Counted from the stretch's first letter, positions 11,282-22,943 are shown. The stretch is 64,000 bases of DNA from Capsicum annuum (GCF_002878395.1 NW_025892514.1:1-64000); one strand, 5' to 3'. Numbers and translations are program-made. The notes: generated from the sequence alone by a model not told the origin.

Positions 11282-12870
11282 CATAGTATCTTGATGAATA
11301 TTCCCAAAAAGAAACATCGGTAGTTTAGCAAATTCTTTAGGCTTTTCTTTGGCGTCCAGGTAGGCTAGGTTACTTGCTTCATAGATTGAGCTAGTTCATA
11401 GTACGATCATGATATTAGGCTAGATATAGGGTGAGATCTAGGTATTAGAGGTATGATTGAAAATATTTAGGTTAGTTGGACTGTTTAGGCTATCTTGAAA
11501 CCATAATTTAGGCGTAATCAACTTTGTTTCTCATGTTTTAGGATAACTTGCTATCTTAGGGATATTTAGGGCTTTTTTAACATCTAGTAATAAATTTAGA
11601 TACATTAGCCTAGTCCGAGGTAGAATTTATCTAAAATGTATTTTAGGAATTAGAAGTGGGCCCCTCTAGCCCACCTTAAGCCAAGACTTGTGTTAGCTTT
11701 TGTAGACTTATTTACATATAATACACCCTTATTAATACTTATTTTGGGAATTCTAAGAGATTAGATGGTTCTTGATTATGCTAGTTTGGTAATGGAAAGT
11801 TAGTGCTAATTTTGGGTAGGTTCCGATAGATAATTATTATGATTTAGTAATATGGACTATGATTAAAATTTATTTACATAGTGGTTGAATATGATAATGA
11901 TATATGATTTATGGGTCAAGTCCAACATATGATAATGATATTGGTAATATGAGTTTTAGTTCAAGTCCGACAAATAATAATGATATTGATAATATGAGTT
12001 CTGATCTAAGTCTGATAAATGATGGGAATGAAGATGGTACTATTAAGTTTTAATTCAAGTCCAAAATTTTGAGAGACACTTATGTTATGATATAGTTTGG
12101 GCGGATTCTTGATTATGGCATGATAACTTAGAAATTTGTGATTATTGGGTCATTTACTTGCGTTGATTATAGCTTCCAGACTTATGGGGGCCTATGTTGG
12201 GTTATTTACTTTTCTGTACTTATTGGATTATGGGGGCCAATCTTGTAGCTATAGCTATGTGATCTCTCTGTTACTCTTTTCTATGTATTTATTCATTCAT
12301 GTCTAATAGTGTTGGTGCTTATTTCTAGGTTGCCTTTTACCTTGACATAGTTTATCTATCTTGTATTTTATCATATTCATATCATGATTTAGCTCAGTCG
12401 GCTGATGATACCTAATGAGTACTTATGATTTTGGTACTTATACTAGACTTCTGTACCTTTTTGGTACAGATCCAAGCATTAAGTTCCACCATTGATTCAA
12501 TTATTTTATTGAGTGATTTTGTAGATTGGTGAGCTCTTGGAGTCGGAGTTACCCCTTTTTCTTTCTGTGTATCTATGTCTAGTCTTTTATTTTTAAAACA
12601 AATTATAATTGACTATTTAGTATCTATGGTTTTCTTGTAGTAGCTGCGTATCGACATTACTGAGTCTTTGGATTATTGTGCTTTTTTATCTATCTATTAG
12701 ATTGTTATAACTGCTTATTTTCTATTGTAACTCTTTTAAGGTTAATTTTCATCTAATTGAGGTCCTTTTCACCAAGTTAGCCTATTGCTTATAGCTCTAG
12801 GCTATGGTTCACCTTACCTACTGGCGGGGTAAAGTAGGTGCCATCTTGACTCACAAATCAGGTAATGCTA
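11282..12870 (+). repeat. 5' LTR of element C, right fragment
   Basis: It aligns with 19217-20802 of the 3' LTR. Examples are the doubled atgataatgatattg/tgataatatgagttt block (11900-12060 against 19830-19985) and the shared end actcacaaatc. It ends at about 12870, just before the primer-binding site. No coding sequence. Confidence 0.82.
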
Positions 12871-12873
12871 AAT

Positions 12874-12890
12874 TTGTATCAGAGCCTAAG
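12874..12890 (+). other. Primer-binding site of element C (iMet tRNA type)
   Basis: tgtatcagagcctaag matches the start of the family-typical TGGTATCAGAGC, complementary to the 3' end of initiator-methionine tRNA, with one eroded base. It lies 3 bp after the 5' LTR end. Confidence 0.75.
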
Positions 12891-13078
12891 TTTCACTAGT
12901 ATTTTTGGTATAAGAGAAAGTGTCTATTAGAGTCTAACAGATCAAAATAATGATGTATATTTAATATCTTTGGGAGGCTATAGGACATTGTTAGGAGTTC
13001 TTAACTTTTTTTCACTTATTTTGTGCTAAGAGTCTAAGTTGGTTTCTAAAGTATTCCTTTGGCCTCACTCTTTTGTAG

Positions 13079-14460
13079 ATGGCTAGGATGTTTGTCACCA
13101 CTACATGAGATGAGGGTCTTGAGACTAAGCCTAGAGATCTTATTACTATTTGTGTATGAAATAAAGGTCATGGAAAACTAAGTACATGACCCCAGCTAGG
13201 GGCCAAGATAGGGGTTTTCACTAGAGCCTATTCCTACTTTCGAACTAAAGGTTCTTTTGCCTCAGCCAGCGGTGGGCTTATTGGGGTATATTTCTTCTTT
13301 AATGCTCAGGGATGCTTTGGTTTAGATTTTGGGATTGGTTGGTGGTACACCATCGAGGGTTCACAATCTATGGATCGGACTAGTACCGAGGTAGGGGCGC
13401 AACCTGTAGCTTTGACTCCCTGAGTTGAGGTCCCTCCTGCACCAGTAGTGGACTAGCTTATAATTACACAACTGATGGTTACCCAACCTTCTATGACTAT
13501 TGAAGAACAAAAGATGTTGGGTAGGTTCTTGAGGTTGGCTTCACCTAGGTTTTCTGGCATTTTGAGTGAGGATACATATGAGTTCCTAATTGTTTGTGAG
13601 GATAGGCTCCATAATTTAGTCCTAGTTGAGACTCGTGGTATAAACTACAGTACTTTTCAGTTGAACTTGGATGCTCGACATTGGTGGAGAGATTATCTTG
13701 ATTCTAGGATAGCTGGATCTTCCTTATTGACATGGACTTAGTTCTCTGAGATCTTCTTGGAGATGTATATGCCTCTCAGTCTTAGGGATTATCTAAGGGA
13801 TTAGTTCTTGAGGTTGAAGCAGGGTTCTATGACTATTGTAGAGTATAAGGATTGATTTTGTAAGTTTACTAGGCATGATACTTATATCATGACTACTGAA
13901 TATGAGAGAGTTCATTGCTTTATTTGGAGAATAAGACTTCCTCTTTGTATGTCTACAAAGAGTTAGATTATTATGGGTTGGTCTTTTGTTGAGGTTTCTA
14001 ATCGTGCTTAGGTTATGATGGATATGCATCATGAGGTCCAAGGGGGTAGAGATAAAATGCCACGCTATCAAGTAGTTTCAGTGGAAGCCATAGTGGATCA
14101 TGATTCAGAGGTAGTGGTTCTTAGGGTATGTACCTTTTGCATTAGCCATATCAGTATCAAGGTTAGTCTAGTAGGCCAGTTTAGGCTGCTCTTTAGATTA
14201 CCGATGGAGGACAATCTAGTTTTTAGTGATCGTCCTATACAGGGTAGTAGTCAGTCTTTAAGAGGTTCATCTTCTGGTTATCCTAGTCATGGTGTGTTTA
14301 TTCTGGGTTGGCTAAATCTTATAGTTTTAGTTTGATGCTTGGGGCATTTATGGTTGTAGAGCTTTTGGCCATTTCTTGAGAGAATACCCCAATTGTAGAG
14401 TAATGGTTCCTTTATTTTAGAGTGTCACACCAATTTAGAAATTCCCCCTCGTTAGAAAAA
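13079..14460 (+). pseudogene. gag remnant (element C)
   Basis: Nucleocapsid/capsid precursor. It probably starts at ATG 13079 (MARMFVTTT, then a stop). The clear capsid part is open at 13475-13741, with EEQKMLGRF, TRGINYSTFQL and ARHWWRDYLDSR, typical of plant Tekay gag. Homology continues past the stop at 13739 through the LKQGSMTIVEYK-like segment to about 14080. A zinc knuckle is recognisable at about 14346-14397 (YGC, AFGHFLREYPNC) but its first Cys has become Ile. Several stops sit in positions where related copies have Gln or Trp. Confidence 0.8.
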
Positions 14461-14519
14461 GTATGCATAGTACAGAGGTGGTCCCTAGAGTGCTCATAGA
14501 GGCTCTTAGGTTAGCAGGA

Positions 14520-14860
14520 CAGAAAATTGGTTAGGAGCCTAGCCAGGTCGCAAGAACGGTCGGTTGCAGACTTTTGCTTATTTGATTTGAGATCCACTTA
14601 TTCCTATATGTCTTCTTATTATGATCCATATTAGAGTTATCTTGGGATTCATTGTCTATACCATTATATGTATCTACTTTTATAGGTGATTCTTTAAAAG
14701 TAGATTGGGTTTTCAGATCATGTGTTGTCATTGTTTGAGATCTTGATACTCATGATGATCTTATTGTACTAGACATGGTGGATTATGATATTCTAGGAAT
14801 AGATTAGTCATTCAACTATCATACAGTCCTGGATTGTTTTTCCAAAACATTACCTTTGCC
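14520..14860 (+). pseudogene. Aspartic protease remnant (element C)
   Basis: Retropepsin domain. The active-site region reads DLRSTYSYMS at about 14590, so the D-x-G core has lost its Gly. Further on, VDYDILGID then FNYHTVLDC (about 14780-14840) matches the conserved end of Tekay proteases. Stops intervene. It lies between gag and RT in the normal order. Confidence 0.65.
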
Positions 14861-14979
14861 ATTCCTAATGACCCCCGATCGTGTGGCAGGGAGTGGTTAT
14901 CTGTGATTCAATGGGTATTATTTTTTTATATTTGTACTAGGAGGCTTATTTCAAGGGGTTACAAGTCTTATCTCACCTT

Positions 14980-15870
14980 TATTTGTGATGTTAGGATAGA
15001 GAGTCTACTGCTTAACTCTATCCTTATAGTTTGTGAGTTTCTTGATCTTTTCCCTACTTTTCTACCCAGTCTTCCTCCTAAGTGTGGTATTGATTTTGTT
15101 ATTTATCTTGAGATGAGAACCCGACCTCTTTCTATAGCACCTTACCATATGGATCCTACCGAGCTTAAAGAGATAAATTCTCAGCTTTAGGATCTACTTG
15201 TTAAGTGTTTCATTTAGCTAACTATATATCCTTGGGGAGCACCTTTTTTGTTTTTTTAAGAAAAAAGATGGTTCCATGTGTATATGTATTGATTATAGAA
15301 AACTTAATAAGGTGACACTGAAGAACTGATATCCTATGTATTGCATTGATGATTTATTTGACCAACTTTGGGGAGCAGTGGTGTTCTCTTAGATTGATTT
15401 GAGATCCAGTTACCATTAATTGAGGATTCAAAATAAGAATATCCCAAAGACATCCTTTAGGACACTCTATGGTCATTATGAGCTCCTAGTTAAGTCTTTT
15501 GGGTTGACTAATGCCCCAACCATGTTTATGGATTTGATGAATTGTATGTTCATGCCTTATTTTGATTCCTTTGTGATTATGTTTATCGATAGAATCCTTC
15601 AGTATTTGGGGAGTAGAAAGGAGCATATACAACATTTATGAATTGTACTCCAAACCTTGAGAGATAATATGCCTTTTGCCAAATTCCTTAAGTGTGAGTT
15701 TTGATTTGAGTTGGTGATATTCCTTGGTCATGTGGAGTCTAAGGATAGGATTATGGTAAATCCGACAAATATTGAGGCTATTCGTGATAGGGATAGTCCT
15801 ACATCTCTGTCAGAGGTTCATAGTTTCTTTGGTTTTGGATAGTTACTATAGGTGGTTCATTGAAAATTTT
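14980..15870 (+). pseudogene. Reverse transcriptase remnant (element C)
   Basis: Starts with CEFLDLFPTFLPSLPP and RTRPLSIAPYHMDPTELKEI (15030-15180), then the KKDGSMC-type and [11 protein letters not shown] region (about 15260-15320), then [15 protein letters not shown] and DSFVIMFID (15490-15600). The catalytic pair is damaged: the site reads FIDRILQYL, with the second Asp replaced by Arg. Stops and a frameshift at about 15250 (run of T) break the frame. Inactive. Confidence 0.8.
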
Positions 15871-16390
15871 TCTATTATTACAGTGCTGATGACCATATTG
15901 ACTTGGAAGGGGGTTCTTTTATGGTGGTCTGAGTGTGAGTCGATGTTTGAAAATCTTAAAGGGTTTCTTACTTCAGCTCCTATCTTTGCTCTACCTATTA
16001 AACTTGTGAGATTTACTGTGTATTGTGATGCTTATAATGTTGGTTTGGTTGTGTATTGATGCAACAGGGTTGGTTTGGTTGTGTATTGATGCAACAGGGT
16101 CGTATTATTTCTTATGTATTAAGGTAACTAAAGGTGCTCGAGTGCAACTACCTCAGTCATGATTTGGAGTTGGCAGCGGTAGTTTTTGCACTTAAGATTT
16201 ACAAACATTATCTTTATGGCATGCATTATGAGATTTTCATAGATCATCATAGTCTTCAGTATCTTATGAGCTATAGAGAGCTTAATTCTAGGCAGCATAT
16301 ATGGATAGAGTTTCTTAAGGATTATAATATCTCTATCTTGTATCATACAAGTATAGCAAATATGGTAGCAGATGCCTTTAGCTAAAAAAT
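15871..16390 (+). pseudogene. RNase H remnant with a 30-bp tandem duplication (element C)
   Basis: The connection domain (APIFALPIKLVRFTVYCDAYNVGL) leads into RNase H. DLELAAVVFALKIYKHYLYGMHYEIFIDH and the end YHTSIANMVADAF are clear (16150-16385). At 16039-16098 a 30-bp unit is exactly duplicated (gttggtttgg...caacagg twice), creating an extra VGLVVY* segment. Non-functional. Confidence 0.78.
16039..16098. repeat. Exact 30-bp tandem duplication in C RNase H
   Basis: Unit 16039-16068 is repeated without change at 16069-16098. The lack of differences suggests it is recent relative to the decay of the element. Confidence 0.9.
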
Positions 16391-16589
16391 GGTGTGCATG
16401 GGTATCTTGGCTTGCATTTCAGTTTCTCAGAGTCCGTTGGCATGGGAAATTGAGTCCTTAGTCAACTAGATGGAGTACCTTCATATTTTAGATCCTAGAA
16501 GGATTTTTGCTAGTGTTGAGGTGAGGTTTTCTCTATTTGAGTAGATTCAGAGTCATTAGTTTTAGGATAAGAGGCTTGGGATCATCCAT

Positions 16590-17972
16590 GATTAGTTGTT
16601 GAGTGGTGAGTCTAAGAGGGCTACCATAAATTCTGAGGGTTTCTTGAGATTTAATTGCCGCATTTGTCTTTTGAAGGTTGATGTCTTAATGTAATTGATC
16701 TTGGCGAGGCTCGCAGCTCTAGATAATCTATTAACCCTAGTACAACCAAGATGTATAGAGATTTGAGGCAGCATTATTGATGGGATAGCATGAAGAAAGA
16801 TATGGTAAACTTTGTAGCTCATTGCCTATGTTGTCAGTAGGTGAAGGACGAGCATCAGAGACTAGTGGCTTGATTCAGAGATTGTCCATTCTTGAGTGAA
16901 AAGAGGAATGAATTTCCTTGGACTTTTTTAGTAGTTTTCCTTATACTTGCCATAGGTCCGATGGAGTTTGGGATATTATAGATCGATTGTCCAAGTCAGA
17001 ACACTTCCTTTCTATTCAGATGTCCTTTAGTATTGAGAGTTTAGCTTGTGTCTATGTTAGTTAGATAGTCTGTTTGCATAGTGTGCCTATATCTATCATT
17101 TCAGACCAAGATTTAGTGTTCACTTTTAGCTTTTAGAGAACTTTTTAGGAGGAGTTGGGCACTCAAGTGGATATTAGTATAGTTTTCTATCCCCAGACTG
17201 ATGGGCAGTCAGAGCGAATAATTCAGATTCTCAAGGATATATTCTGAGCCTTTGTTATGGATTTTTGAGGTTAGTAGGTCCAATACTTAGATTCGGTGGA
17301 GTTCACATATAATAAGAACTACTATTTGAGTACTGAGATGACACCTTTTAAGGCTTTGTATGGTAGGCGCTGTCATTCTTTGATTGGGTGATTTGAGATT
17401 TCTGAGATTAGATCACGTGGTATTGACTTGCTTTAGGAGTCATTGGATAGAGTCAGGGTGACTCAGGATTAGTTGAGGGTAGATTAGAGTGGGAATAAGG
17501 CTTATGCAGATCATAGACTTTGTGCCTTGAGATTTTGAGTTGGTGACAGGGTATTCCTCCGTGTATCACCCATGAAGGGTGTGATAAGGTTCGGGAGAAA
17601 AGGTAGGCTCTGCCCCATATATATTGGGCCTTTTGAGATGCTTCGCATTGTGGGTGAGGTGGCTTATAAGTTATCTTTATCCCCTAATTTTGCTGTTGTC
17701 CATCTAGTTTTCATATTTCTACGTTACGACGATACATTATTGACCCTTATCATCGGCTTAGATGGGACACAGTTCAGTTAGATGAGTGGTTGACCTTTGT
17801 AGAAGAGCCGGTGCTCATATTGGCTAGTGATGTTAGGCCATTTTGCATTAGAGAGATTCCAGTAGTTAAGGTTCAGCGGAGGCACTGCCTAATAAAGGAG
17901 GCTACTTGGGAGATCGAGAATCATATACGGATCCAATATCTTCACCTATTTGAGGCTTTAGGTACATCCTAA
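16590..17972 (+). pseudogene. Integrase with GPY/F and chromodomain remnant (element C)
   Basis: Zinc-binding domain: KMYRDLRQHY, then FVAHCLCCQ followed by TAG (16838-16840) where CAG is expected. Core: IIDRLSKSEHF, IISDQD (catalytic Asp kept) and FYPQTDGQSER (the last catalytic residue, E, kept) at about 16980-17220. GPY/F domain: 17572-17781 (MKGVIRFGRKGRLCP, YIGPFEMLRIVGEVAY). Chromodomain: 17790-17972 (EEPVLILASDVR, VVKVQRRHCLIKEATWEIE), the CR-type domain with which Tekay elements are thought to read heterochromatin marks. At least ten stops, mostly TAG or TGA. Confidence 0.83.
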
Positions 17973-17980
17973 TACTTTAC

Positions 17981-18014
17981 TTTTGTAGACGAAAGTTCAT
18001 TTAGTAGTAGTTAT
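17981..18014 (+). other. Polypurine-tract region of element C
   Basis: ttttgtagacgaaagttc and a degraded tagtagtag run precede the 3' LTR. This is the Tekay 3' signature TTTGAGGACGAA...followed by a G-rich tract, also seen on the minus strand in D (about 30060-30092) and G (about 56565-56605). Confidence 0.6.
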
Positions 18015-20802
18015 TTTAATGACTCTCTAGGTTATTTTCTATAATTCTGCTATTTTTTCTCTTTAGAGCTTTCCTATAGCTGCCCAAAGTCATTTATGAC
18101 TTTCTGAAACTGATAGTTTGGCTATCGAGTAGTTCGTTTGTTTTTTAGAGCCAATTCCCTATTTTGAAGCCTTCAATGTTCAAATTGGCTACTAGATGAA
18201 AACATCAGTCCAATGAACTCATATGCCAATTTAACTGTTCCAACATCTTTAAAACGTCGATTTTGGATTAGGTGGATCCTTGGTTCGTGTCCAAAGATTC
18301 CCAGACTCATTTTGAGCTATTGGCTAAAAAGTTAAGAAATATGGCAAGTAGGCATGGGATGCACTTTTCATTGAAACGACCTCAGATGGAAATTTTAACT
18401 GTGTTATTGAGTCTGGAACATCAAATCTGATAGGTTAGCGTAGTTTATTGGCATATATGGGATTCTTGATGAATCCCAATGGGTTGATGAAGATTTGAAA
18501 ATATTTCAAGTATCCAGCTGGTGCATGAAATCTAGTGTGACAGATAAAATAGCCCTTTGGGTGCTTAAGTGGAGTGCGCTTTTGGCGGCCTATTGGGAAC
18601 TTTAGCGGCCCTAGTTCAGCCAATAGGTACTGCTTTAGCAGCACCTAGGCGCTTTAGCGGCTAGTGCTAAAGTAGCCCATGGTCCGCATTAATGGCTTAA
18701 ATTGTAGGGATGGGTACCGCTCTAGCGATACCCAGGAGCTTTAGCGGTGTCTGCTACAGTAGTCCTTGGACCGCATTAGCAGCACCTAGTGCTTATAAGT
18801 GTCTCTTTTGTCCCAATTCCTTCCCATTTCCACCTATTCTCAAAAGAGGAAAACCCTAATTAGTGTGGAAACGTGGGAGAATTATTTATGGTGATTATGG
18901 AGCTTTAGTATCATTAATTTATGCAATTCTTCATTGAATTTGTGGTAAGATATCATTATTTTCATGTTTGATTTCATCATACTTTGCTAAAAATCCCTAA
19001 AATCTTGGTGGCTTGATTGTAGCACCATTAGAGCTCAAAATTCACCCACTTTTAGGGTAAAGGTTCCTTGAGCATAGAGGGACGTTGTGTTGGTTTCGAA
19101 AGTGTAATCCTGCAAATGCCCTCATGGGATTTTTACATAATTTTGGACCTTAAGAATAGCAGTTCAATATAGGTATAATTGTTCTTATTTTGATGAGTGG
19201 ATTATGATTTTGATAGCGTGACATCTTGCAGAAGCTTCTCGAAAAGAAAAATCAGTAGTTTAGAAAATTCTTTGAGCTTTTCTTCAGCATCCAGGTCGGT
19301 AAGGTTTACCTTGTTCATAGATTGAGCTAGTTCATAGTATGATTATGATATTATGCTAGATATAGGGTGGGATCTAGGTGTTAGAGGTATGATTGAAGAT
19401 ATTTGGGTTAGTTGGACTATTTTGGCTATCTTGAAACCATAATTTAGGCGTAATCAACTTAGTTACACATGTTTTAGGATAACTTGCTATCTTAGGTCGA
19501 TTCATGGCTTATTTAACATCTAGAAATGAATTTAGATACCATAGCCTAGTCAGGGGGTAGAATTTGCCTAAAATAGCTTTTGGGGATTAGAAGTAGGCCC
19601 CTCTGGCCTACCTTAGGCCAAGACTTGTGTTAGCTTTTGTAGTCTTATTTACACATGATATACCCTTGTTAGTACTTATTATGGTACTTTGAAGAGATTA
19701 GATGCTTATTAATTATAAATAATTAAGAGTTAGTGTCAATTTCAGGTAAGTTTTGGTGGATAAATGTTGAGATTTAGTAATATGGCTTATGATTAAGTTT
19801 ATTTACATGATAGTTGATAATGATAATGATATATGAGTTCTGTTTCAAGTTCAACATATGATGATGATATTGATAATATGAGTTACGGTTCAAGTTTGGT
19901 ATATGATGATAATATTGATAATATGAGTTTCGGTTCATGTTTGACAAATGATGGTACTGACGATGGTCCTATTGAGTTCTGGTTTAAGTTTGGCATTTTG
20001 GGAGATAATTATGATATGATATGGTTTGGGTGGATTCTTGGTTATGAAATGCTAACTTAGAAATTTGTGGTTATTGGGTTATTTACTTTCCTTGATTGTA
20101 CCCTCCAGGCTTAGAGGGGCCTGCGTTAGGTTATTTACTTTTTCACACTTATTGTCTTATGGGGGCCAATCTAGTAGCTATAGTTGTGTGATATCTGTGT
20201 TACTATTTCGTATGTATTTATTCATTCATATACAAAAATGTTGGAGCTTATTTCCAGGTTTTCCCTTTTTCCTTGGCTTAGTTTATTTATCTTGTATCTT
20301 ATCGTATTCATATCATGATTTAGCTCAGTCTTCCAATAATGCCTATTGAGTACCTGTGATTTTGGTACTTATACTACACTTCTAGACTTTTTTGGTACAG
20401 ATTCGACCACTAGTTGACATTGCTGATTCGACTATCGTTCTGATTAATTTCTGAGTTTGGGTGAGCTCTTGAAGTCGGAGTTACCCTTTTTTCCTTCTAT
20501 GTATCTATGTTTGGTCTTTCATTTTTGAGAAACATTGTAATTGACTATTCAGTAGCTATGGTTTTCTTATAGTAGCTCTGTATAGACATTACGATTCTTG
20601 GGATGGTTGTTGCTCTTTTATTTATCTATTAGACTATTATGACTGCTTATTTCCTATTTTAACTCATTTAAGGTCAATTTTCGGCCAATTAAGGCCCTTT
20701 CCACAAAGTTATCCCATTGTCTATAGCTCCAAGCTACAGTTTGGCTTACCTACTAGCGCGATAAAGTAGGCACCATCATAACTCACAAATCGGGTCGTGA
20801 CA
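18015..20802 (+). repeat. 3' LTR of element C (complete, 2.79 kb)
   Basis: Starts at tttaatgac (ancestrally TGTAATGAC, as in G) and ends gtcgtgaca at 20802. A GCTTTAGCGG-type motif cluster occupies 18540-18790, then a TATA-like tataagtg at 18794-18801. Doubled tatgatgatgatattgataat repeats lie at 19855-19945. This copy gives the uninterrupted sequence across the insertion point of A. Two plus-strand open stretches (19833-20060, 20065-20349) are chance reading frames within the LTR. Confidence 0.83.
18794..18801 (+). promoter_or_regulatory. TATA-like box of C 3' LTR
   Basis: tataagtg, immediately downstream of the GCTTTAGC-motif cluster and equivalent to 2051-2058 in the other LTR. Confidence 0.45.
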
Positions 20803-20815
20803 CATGATCTCATCG

Positions 20816-21503
20816 ATGATTTTGTAAGAAATATTGAAAATAAAACATTAATTAGCCTCTGTCTTTGATCATCGTCAAAAATGACTCAAAACTTAGTAGC
20901 TCGACCTTTAAATATACTAATGCAGACTCGATAAGGGATTATATTTAGGGTATAAACCTTCAGGGATACTCACAAAAAAGACAATCATTACCACATCACA
21001 TGGAAACCGCCTCTTGAGAAAAATAAACAAAAACAAGCCTAATAGTTAACAAGTTTGAGTTTATTAACTAGAAAAGGAATATAGTATAATGTTTTCATGC
21101 AAAAAATAGGGAAACTTTCTCCGGTTGGACTAAGAGTTAACCATGCCGTAACTTTATGAATGATTGCAAGAAACATTAAAAATAATATGTCAGTTAGCAT
21201 CTGTGTTTGATCGTAATTAATAATGATTCAGCACTTACTAATTCGACCTCAAAATCTACTAAGTAGACTCGATGAGGGAACATGCTTGGGTATGATCCCC
21301 TGGAGTTACTTATGAAAAAGACAATTGCCGCCACATCGCATCGAAACCATATCTTGAAAGAAACAAACTAAAACAAGCCTCAGAGTTAATAAGTTTGAGA
21401 GTATTAATTATAAAAGAATACAATTCTCTAATTTCATACAAAAGATATTGTATCTTTTTTTCCTAATAAAACAAACACACATAAAAGGCATCAAGGTCAT
21501 GCA
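20816..21503. repeat. Diverged 344-bp tandem dimer
   Basis: Two head-to-tail units begin at 20816 (atgattttgtaagaaatatt) and 21160 (atgattgcaagaaacatt). Shared blocks include ttagcmtctgtstttgatc, acaattrccrccacatcrcat and aaacaagcct. Neither unit has a sustained reading frame, and I do not recognise the family. The dimer starts 14 bp after the C 3' LTR end, so it is part of the target DNA or an older repeat. Confidence 0.7.
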
Positions 21504-22309
21504 TCAAAGAATTTCACACGTTCTTTCTAAGAAACTAGAGAAGGGTTCTGAGGAATTCCCCTCCCTAATTGCTCGAGAAAGGAAAGGGAACCATATTTGG
21601 AGAAACATTTGGTCCATCTGTATACCAATGCTCCCTGGATGACGAAGCAAGATGTAGAATCAAGGTGCAACAATCATATCTCCAACATGGAGGTATCTCA
21701 AGAAATACAAAATCAAGGCACTCAATGACAGTTTCTGCCGGGGGTGTCCCTAGTTGCTCCTCTATCTTGGGTTCACCTCTAGTTTCCATTAAACCCTTGA
21801 TTAATAACCTTATCAAGGAACACCACCTGGTTCAAAGGTCGGGGTATAGCAGGAACTAAAGAATTGGCAAGCACTCAATAATGAAAAATTGAAATAGTTA
21901 TTGGGAAAACCTCCCCAGAAAGTGGAAATTGACATCTTTTAAGCTTGGGAAGGTGAGGATACAATGGGAAGGACTTAGCACTTATAAAACAAGTTTCTTT
22001 AAATATATACAACTAAGCAGCCAGGAATGAAAATGCGCTATGTGGCTAAAATCATTATAAAAACTAGCATAAATATTTGTATCTCATAAGCCAAATAGGC
22101 TGCATACCCCCACTGCCACAAGGTGGGCTGCAACCTATCCACTTAAAAAGAGGAGGAGGAGAATAAAAGCTTCCTTCAAAATTATGGCAATTTCCTATCG
22201 TTCCAAAATAAGGGAAGGGATTAAAAAATTATAAAGAACCTACTTTTGAGTGACAGTCACATGACCAGTATTGCAAAAAAGGAAAAGGAAAGATAATAGT
22301 AATAATTAC
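21504..22309. other. Unassigned sequence
   Basis: About 0.8 kb of ordinary composition. The longest frame is an 83-codon minus-strand ORF (21816-21565, MIRLLIKGLMETRGEPK...). It matches no family I know and has no clear splice context. I see no transposon terminus and no RNA gene. Confidence 0.4.
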
Positions 22310-22316
22310 TCATATA

Positions 22317-22382
22317 TATAAATGAAGAATGGGTGTACTACTATTTTGTCTTTTTTTATAGTACACCAATTCTTCATTTATA
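22317..22382. repeat. Inverted repeat, 24-bp arms
   Basis: tataaatgaagaatgggtgt plus acta (22317-22340) pairs with tagtacaccaattcttcatt plus tata (22359-22382) with one mismatch, around an 18-base loop. A related right arm recurs at about 22742-22770. Confidence 0.8.
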
Positions 22383-22407
22383 AGTAAAATTATATATTAT
22401 TTTTTTC

Positions 22408-22532
22408 TATTACTATTACTACTACTACTATTATTATTATTATATTTTTTTTACTATTACTATTACTTCTACTACTACTACTATTATTATTATTATTATT
22501 ATTATTATTACTAATATTACTTTATTATTATA
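22408..22532. repeat. ATT/ACT trinucleotide microsatellite
   Basis: Imperfect runs of act and att triplets, with a short T-run interruption at 22444-22452. Similar tracts occur at 22796-22943 and 22967-23032. Confidence 0.9.
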
Positions 22533-22605
22533 TATAAGTGAAGGTTGGGGTGACTATCAAAGGTAGTTTAGTAATTTTAGTCACCCCAACCTTTACTTGT
22601 ATATA
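22531..22605. repeat. Inverted repeat IR2
   Basis: tatataagtgaaggttgggg plus tgacta (22531-22556) pairs with tagtcaccccaacctttact plus tgtatata (22578-22605), with a two-base bulge. A near-copy (IR3) is at 23033-23115, so this segment with its following tandem units has been duplicated (22531-22735 against 23033-23238). Confidence 0.8.
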
Positions 22606-22795
22606 GTAGTAAATAAAATGGTTATACATGCATATGATTTTTTCTTATATTTGTTAGTTTTGTCCTCATTTTTATTGTGCAATAAAATGATTACACATGC
22701 ATATTGCTTTTTCCTTATATTTATTTATTTTCTTTTTGTCTAGTACACCAATCCTTCATTTATTAGTAATTATATATTATTATATTAGTTTTTTT

Positions 22796-22812
22796 GCTAT
22801 TACTATTACTAT

Positions 22813-22860
<48 letters not shown>

Positions 22861-22878
22861 TATTACATTTTTTTTTAC

Positions 22879-22932
<54 letters not shown>

Positions 22933-22943
22933 TATTGCTTTAC
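22796..22943. repeat. ATT microsatellite
   Basis: Long att/tta runs with a T-rich break at 22866-22877. Hydrophobic Leu/Ile-only reading frames across it are artefacts of the repeat. Confidence 0.9.

Larger units (their letters stand above)
1729..20802 (+). mobile_element. Element C: Ty3/gypsy Tekay/Del chromovirus, nested and decayed
   Basis: A plus-strand LTR retrotransposon. The 5' LTR remains as 1729-2478 plus 11282-12870, an iMet-type primer site follows at about 12875, gag-pol remnants lie at 13079-17972, and the 3' LTR is 18015-20802. The first roughly 420 bp of the 5' LTR are missing because element E interrupts it at 1728/1729. Element A (2479-11276) is inserted in the 5' LTR. Domain order gag-PR-RT-RH-IN-chromodomain is that of the Tekay (Del) clade of chromoviruses. 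Every domain carries stops or frameshifts, so the copy cannot code for its own movement. Confidence 0.88.

Noticed and set aside
13793..14071. 92-codon minus-strand ORF
   Set aside because: Antisense to the gag remnant of C.
21565..21816. 83-codon minus-strand ORF as a possible small gene or exon
   Set aside because: No recognisable domain, no supporting splice or promoter signals, and an overlapping 96-codon frame exists on the other strand.
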